9,673 bases of DNA from Verrucomicrobiales bacterium. GTDB taxonomy: Bacteria; Verrucomicrobiota; Verrucomicrobiia; Limisphaerales; UBA9464. Positions 6,591-9,673 of this stretch are shown piece by piece. The notes beneath the pieces are model-generated. The model was given only the letters and a program-made list of their open reading frames with translations, did not search any database and was not told where the DNA came from. The stretch spans positions 1-9,673 of the forward strand of contig DLVS01000351.1 in NCBI GenBank assembly GCA_003445095.1, written 5' to 3'. Both the position numbers and the translations under genes were made by a program. How positions within the stretch are numbered: position 1 is the first letter of the stretch; every line of letters starts with the position of its first letter.

Positions 6591-8528
6591 TCATTCTTCG
6601 GTCGGTACCAGGCGGAAGAATTGCATGTTCGACGTCGTGACTGGCACCTCGTGTTGAAGCCGACCTGATTCCGGAATCTGCACGAGCTCGGACGTTGTCA
6701 ATCCATCTAAGGTGGTGCCGGAGTAAAGCCGAAGTGTTCCGGGAGTGCCGGTGACTTCGAGTCGGAGACAGTCGCAGGCGGCCAAATACATGGCCGTCAT
6801 CGTCAACGATTCAGTCGAAACGTTGTGATATTCGTTATACATGAGGGACTTTTTCCAGCCGTAGCCGCTGGCAGCCCCTATGGCTGGATCGGCGATGGTC
6901 GCGGCGTAGAACTTCACCGGGCCATCGTGCGCGTACCAGTTGTTCTGACCATAGGTCGTGTTATCCACCTTGAAGGTCGCCGAGTTAGGCGAGGGCCAGC
7001 TCCAGTGAATCGTCGTGGATCCGCAGGCCGCATAGTCCGTGACGTCATCCACCGTAGCCCAATATCCGTCCGCGGCGACTGCGCCGGACACGGTCACGCT
7101 GGCGTAGTTGGTTGAACTTTGAAGCAGGTCCGGTGTAAACGGATGGCTGCTGTTGAAGCACGCCTGCGCCGGAATGAAGGGATCTAGATAAGTCACCTGC
7201 ACCTGCAATTTGGGCGGACCGTTCGCCCGCAAATAGCGCGAGGCGGTGTACAACGCCCAAGAACCCGCGCTGTGCGCACAGAGGTGAACTTGTTTCAGAT
7301 TGTTGGTCCCTACCTGCTCCAACAACTTAGAACCGATGAGTAACCCGTGCTGGTAACCCCGCTCGGCAGCATCTGTCGCCGAGCCGATCAAGGGAATACC
7401 CCCCACGTCGGCTGGTCCGACGGGCCGCGCCGTCTCCGCGGTTGGAACCGTACCCACGTTGGCGTCATGTGCCCAATTGTAAGCCACCACGGTCCAATTG
7501 GTGGTGAAGGTGGGAGATTGCGTGAGATTGGTCACCACCGCCTGCCACGGAACTTCGTTAAAGGGATCGAACGTGGCCGGGCCGATGAGGGGACTCGGAT
7601 TCCAACCGTGAATGAGGACCAACACTTGGCTCGCATTCGTGGTCAACAGGGCGCCCGACAAGTTGGTTAGACCATGTTCCAGCGTGTAGGCGAAATCGGT
7701 GAGCGCACTTACGTCTCGATTGATGCATTGAAGCTGAGGGAACAAGCCGGCGACATCGACCGCGGACAGTCCGAACGGGTCGGGCGCAGTCACGGTAAAC
7801 CACTGCCAACTGCCGTTGTTTACCGTAGACCCCGAGGCGTTGGTTGCCGAAACGCGCCACCAATAGGTCGAGGCACAGGCCAAGGCGGGTGTGCCGGAAT
7901 AAGCCCAATTGGTCACCGTACCCAGGCTCACCGAAACAATCTCGTCGAGAGGATTCCGTTGACCCAAAATACTTCCTTCGATCTCCAGCAAATACCCGAC
8001 GGCATTCGTCGCGGCCTGCCATTGGAATTCGGGCGTGGGCGGCTGAGTCGTCGACCCGGCGGCCGGCAATAGCAGCGCAAACGGGCTCGGCGTACCGGAG
8101 GCCGAGACCGATTGCTGCACGGTATCGAGTTTCTGAACGAACGAGGTGAAGCCGAACTCAGTGTCCACCTGCCAAAGCTCCCACGTGATTTGTCCGGTAC
8201 CGCCGACGGCGGGCGGAGTGACGTAGAACGGCTTGAACTCGGCCGTCGCGCTCGGAGCGATTCCATCGGTCCGATTGTAGTTCCATCCCCAAAGCGGATA
8301 GATCGTGTCCGTTGCCAATGTCCAACCGGTGGGGACCTGAATGAAACGGACCGCAAAATCATAGGTCGCGGTACTCGAATTGGTCGCCCCGACGGTAAGC
8401 GTCGCCGATTGGCCGCCGACAAACTCGCTTTGTGAGAAAGAGACGATGTTCCCGGCCGGCGCCGCGAGCAGGCGACTCAGTGCCATCAGCTGAACTGCAA
8501 CGGCAAACGCGCGTATTCTTGAAATCAT
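6591..8528 (-). CDS. Secreted multi-domain lipase-like alpha/beta hydrolase
   Basis: A 645-residue exported protein of unknown substrate. A signal peptide (about 1-24, AFAVAVQLMALSRLLAAPA) precedes an Ig-like beta domain (about 26-145). A fibronectin-III-like domain follows (about 148-248, with PEFQWQAATNAVGYLLEI and TYWWRVSATN). The hydrolase domain (about 295-550) has the oxyanion HG in VLVLIHGWNP, nucleophile Ser420 in AHSAG (an A-for-G change in the GxSxG elbow), probable acid Asp449 in TYLDPF, and probable His534 in YAHDGPVKFYAATI. The LDP and H-x-x-x-x-(K/R)-x-(F/Y) arrangement resembles pancreatic-lipase-type enzymes, but the family assignment is inference. About 60 C-terminal residues (TGTPGTLRLYSGTTLDG ... 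MQFFRLVP) form the same kind of tail as in the esterase at 242-1111. Seven cysteines lie in the mature part (for example Cys417, Cys457, Cys502, Cys585, Cys587). It faces jag convergently. No strong ribosome binding site is visible. Confidence 0.75.
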   Translation of the reverse strand: MISRIRAFAVAVQLMALSRLLAAPAGNIVSFSQSEFVGGQSATLTVGATNSSTATYDFAVRFIQVPTGWTLATDTIYPLWGWNYNRTDGIAPSATAEFKPFYVTPPAVGGTGQITWELWQVDTEFGFTSFVQKLDTVQQSVSASGTPSPFALLLPAAGSTTQPPTPEFQWQAATNAVGYLLEIEGSILGQRNPLDEIVSVSLGTVTNWAYSGTPALACASTYWWRVSATNASGSTVNNGSWQWFTVTAPDPFGLSAVDVAGLFPQLQCINRDVSALTDFAYTLEHGLTNLSGALLTTNASQVLVLIHGWNPSPLIGPATFDPFNEVPWQAVVTNLTQSPTFTTNWTVVAYNWAHDANVGTVPTAETARPVGPADVGGIPLIGSATDAAERGYQHGLLIGSKLLEQVGTNNLKQVHLCAHSAGSWALYTASRYLRANGPPKLQVQVTYLDPFIPAQACFNSSHPFTPDLLQSSTNYASVTVSGAVAADGYWATVDDVTDYAACGSTTIHWSWPSPNSATFKVDNTTYGQNNWYAHDGPVKFYAATIADPAIGAASGYGWKKSLMYNEYHNVSTESLTMTAMYLAACDCLRLEVTGTPGTLRLYSGTTLDGLTTSELVQIPESGRLQHEVPVTTSNMQFFRLVPTEE

Positions 8529-8796
8529 CCGCCAGAGAACTTGACCTAAGCGCAGGTGAGAAGCGAGCAGGGATAGCCATTGGTGCCGAGGACAAGCGTA
8601 AAAGAGAGATTGCCCGCGTTTAGCGTACCTCGGCGGAAGTGGGCGGGACAGGTGTTACGGATACCGAGGCTTTCTTGCTTGGCGCGCCTTTGAGGGTTCG
8701 GTGAAAGGGAGGTGAATCGTGGCCATGAACCGCCAGTCGACGTGAGCAGTGATCCCTAACGAGCCGCTGCCCGCGCTATCGCCCGCCTCCCGGAAT
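8529..8796. other. Intergenic stretch, no convincing gene
   Basis: This stretch lies between the lipase start and the E2 stop, both on the - strand, so it should hold the lipase promoter and the E2 transcription end. I could not identify either with confidence. It contains an inverted repeat, CCTCGG (8628-8633) and CCGAGG (8664-8669), with a 30-base loop and no U-tract on the - strand. Reading frames in it are short and match no family. Near the E2 stop, CCCGC is repeated directly (8771-8785 region) rather than inverted, so it does not form a terminator. Confidence 0.6.
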
Positions 8797-9673
8797 TCAA
8801 ATCTCGATCAGCATCCGCGCCGGACTTTCGATGAACTCCTTGATTCGCTTGAGGAATTGTACGGCTTCTCGGCCGTCCACAAGGCGGTGATCGTAAGTCA
8901 GTGCCACGTACATCATCGGGCGGATGACCACCTGGCCGGCCACCGCGACGGGCCGCTCCTGAATTGCGTGCATGCCGAGCACTCCGCTTTGTGGTGGATT
9001 GACCAGCGGCGTCGAGAGCAGCGACCCATAGGTGCCGCCGTTGGTGATGGTGAACGTGCCGCCTTGGAGTTCGTCGGGTTTGATCTTATTGGCCTTCACT
9101 CGTTGCGCGAAGTCAGCGATGCCTTGCTCGACTTCCGCGAAACTCATCCGACCGGCGTTGCGCAAGACGGGAACAACGAGTCCGCGACCGCCGCCGATCG
9201 CGATCGCGATATCGTGATAGTTCCGATAGACGATGTTGGTGCCGCGAATTTCGGCGTTGAGCTGCGGAACTTCCTTGAGCCCTGCCACGGTCGCTTTGAT
9301 GAAGAACGACATGAAGCCCAGCTTGATCTGATACCGTTCTTGGAATCGTTCCTGGTTCTCCTTCCGCAACGCGATGACCGCGCCCATGTCAATTTCGTTG
9401 AAGGTCGTGAGCAGGGCCGCGGTGTGCTGCGCGGAGACGAGCCGCTCGGCGATTCTTCGGCGCAGCAGGCTCATGGGTACGACTTCTTCAGCGCGGTCTG
9501 CTTCGGCGAGTCCGGTTGTGGAAGCGGAAGTCTCGGGCCTCAGGGCCGGACGCGTGGCTTTCTCCGCGATAGCTTCGGTCGGTTTGACCTCTGGCGGCGG
9601 GGTGGTTTCTGTTGCCGGAATGTTGGGAGCGGTGGCGGCCGCAACTTCGGGCGGGAGTTCTGTTGCGCTCGCT
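8797..9673 (-). CDS. sucB: 2-oxoglutarate dehydrogenase E2, succinyltransferase (C-terminal part)
   Basis: The last 291 residues of the E2 core enzyme, which moves the succinyl group from lipoamide to CoA in the TCA cycle; the N-terminus lies beyond the right edge. The catalytic domain starts at [14 protein letters not shown] and runs 225 residues. E2o-type motifs are [51 protein letters not shown] and [17 protein letters not shown]. The active-site motif is DHRLVDG, with His and Asp about 30 and 26 residues from the end. These motifs favour the succinyl over the acetyl or branched-chain enzymes. The frame continues without a stop from the Met at 9474 through 66 Ala/Pro/Glu/Thr-rich linker residues to the edge, so that internal Met is not the start. 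No peripheral subunit-binding domain is visible in those 66 residues. sucA would be expected upstream on this strand, outside the window. Confidence 0.93.
   Translation of the reverse strand, partial: ASATELPPEVAAATAPNIPATETTPPPEVKPTEAIAEKATRPALRPETSASTTGLAEADRAEEVVPMSLLRRRIAERLVSAQHTAALLTTFNEIDMGAVIALRKENQERFQERYQIKLGFMSFFIKATVAGLKEVPQLNAEIRGTNIVYRNYHDIAIAIGGGRGLVVPVLRNAGRMSFAEVEQGIADFAQRVKANKIKPDELQGGTFTITNGGTYGSLLSTPLVNPPQSGVLGMHAIQERPVAVAGQVVIRPMMYVALTYDHRLVDGREAVQFLKRIKEFIESPARMLIEI

Noticed and set aside
6583..6593. TGATTGAATCA palindrome between jag and the lipase-like gene as a bidirectional terminator
   Set aside because: The stem is only five AT-rich base pairs with a one-base centre and has no GC stem or T-run, so it cannot form a usual terminator.
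8655..8726. 23-codon - strand frame (MATIHLPFTEPSK...) in the gap before the lipase-like gene
   Set aside because: No convincing ribosome binding site, no recognisable motif, and a length expected by chance.
8708..8745. GGGAGG followed by GTG and an 8-codon frame on the + strand
   Set aside because: The Shine-Dalgarno match is good, but the frame is too short to support and stands alone on the strand opposite to both neighbours.
8797..9474. Complete 225-residue acyltransferase starting at the Met at 9474
   Set aside because: The frame stays open upstream to the window edge with a typical E2 linker composition, and the Met is inside the conserved VPMSxLRxR start of the catalytic domain; the gene is cut by the window, not short.

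Overview
The window looks like chromosomal DNA of a GC-rich bacterium, most probably a member of the Verrucomicrobiota (Limisphaerales/Pedosphaera-like). That placement is an inference. It rests on two secreted proteins that end in short C-terminal tails closing in YYRLLRP and FFRLVP, a style I associate with that phylum. Housekeeping genes here look ordinary and intact.

Layout from left to right. (1) The end of a small protein with a SFPASDPPAWT motif (+, open at the left edge). (2) A secreted SGNH/GDSL-family esterase (-). (3) Biotin synthase bioB (+), divergent from the esterase. (4) A classical short-chain dehydrogenase (-), convergent with bioB. (5) A compact + strand cluster rpmH - rnpA - yidD - yidC - jag/khpB, with ATGA and GTGA stop/start overlaps at two junctions. 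rpmH is only 45 codons long. (6) A large secreted multi-domain lipase-like alpha/beta hydrolase (-), convergent with jag. (7) About 270 bases without a convincing gene. (8) The C-terminal part of the E2 subunit (dihydrolipoyl succinyltransferase) of 2-oxoglutarate dehydrogenase (-), running off the right edge.

The central cluster is the well-known ribosome / RNase P / membrane-insertion module. L34 is a ribosomal protein, RnpA is the protein subunit of RNase P, YidD and YidC serve membrane protein insertion, and Jag/KhpB is an RNA-binding protein commonly encoded next to YidC. dnaA is not beside rpmH here; a short-chain dehydrogenase is. The flanking genes appear to be single transcription units without an obvious shared pathway.

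I saw no tRNA, rRNA, CRISPR array, insertion sequence or phage gene, and nothing that convincingly forms a new multi-gene system. The points most worth a second look are the architecture of the lipase-like protein, the unusually long E2 linker with no visible subunit-binding domain, the leader region of rpmH, and the SFPASDP small protein.
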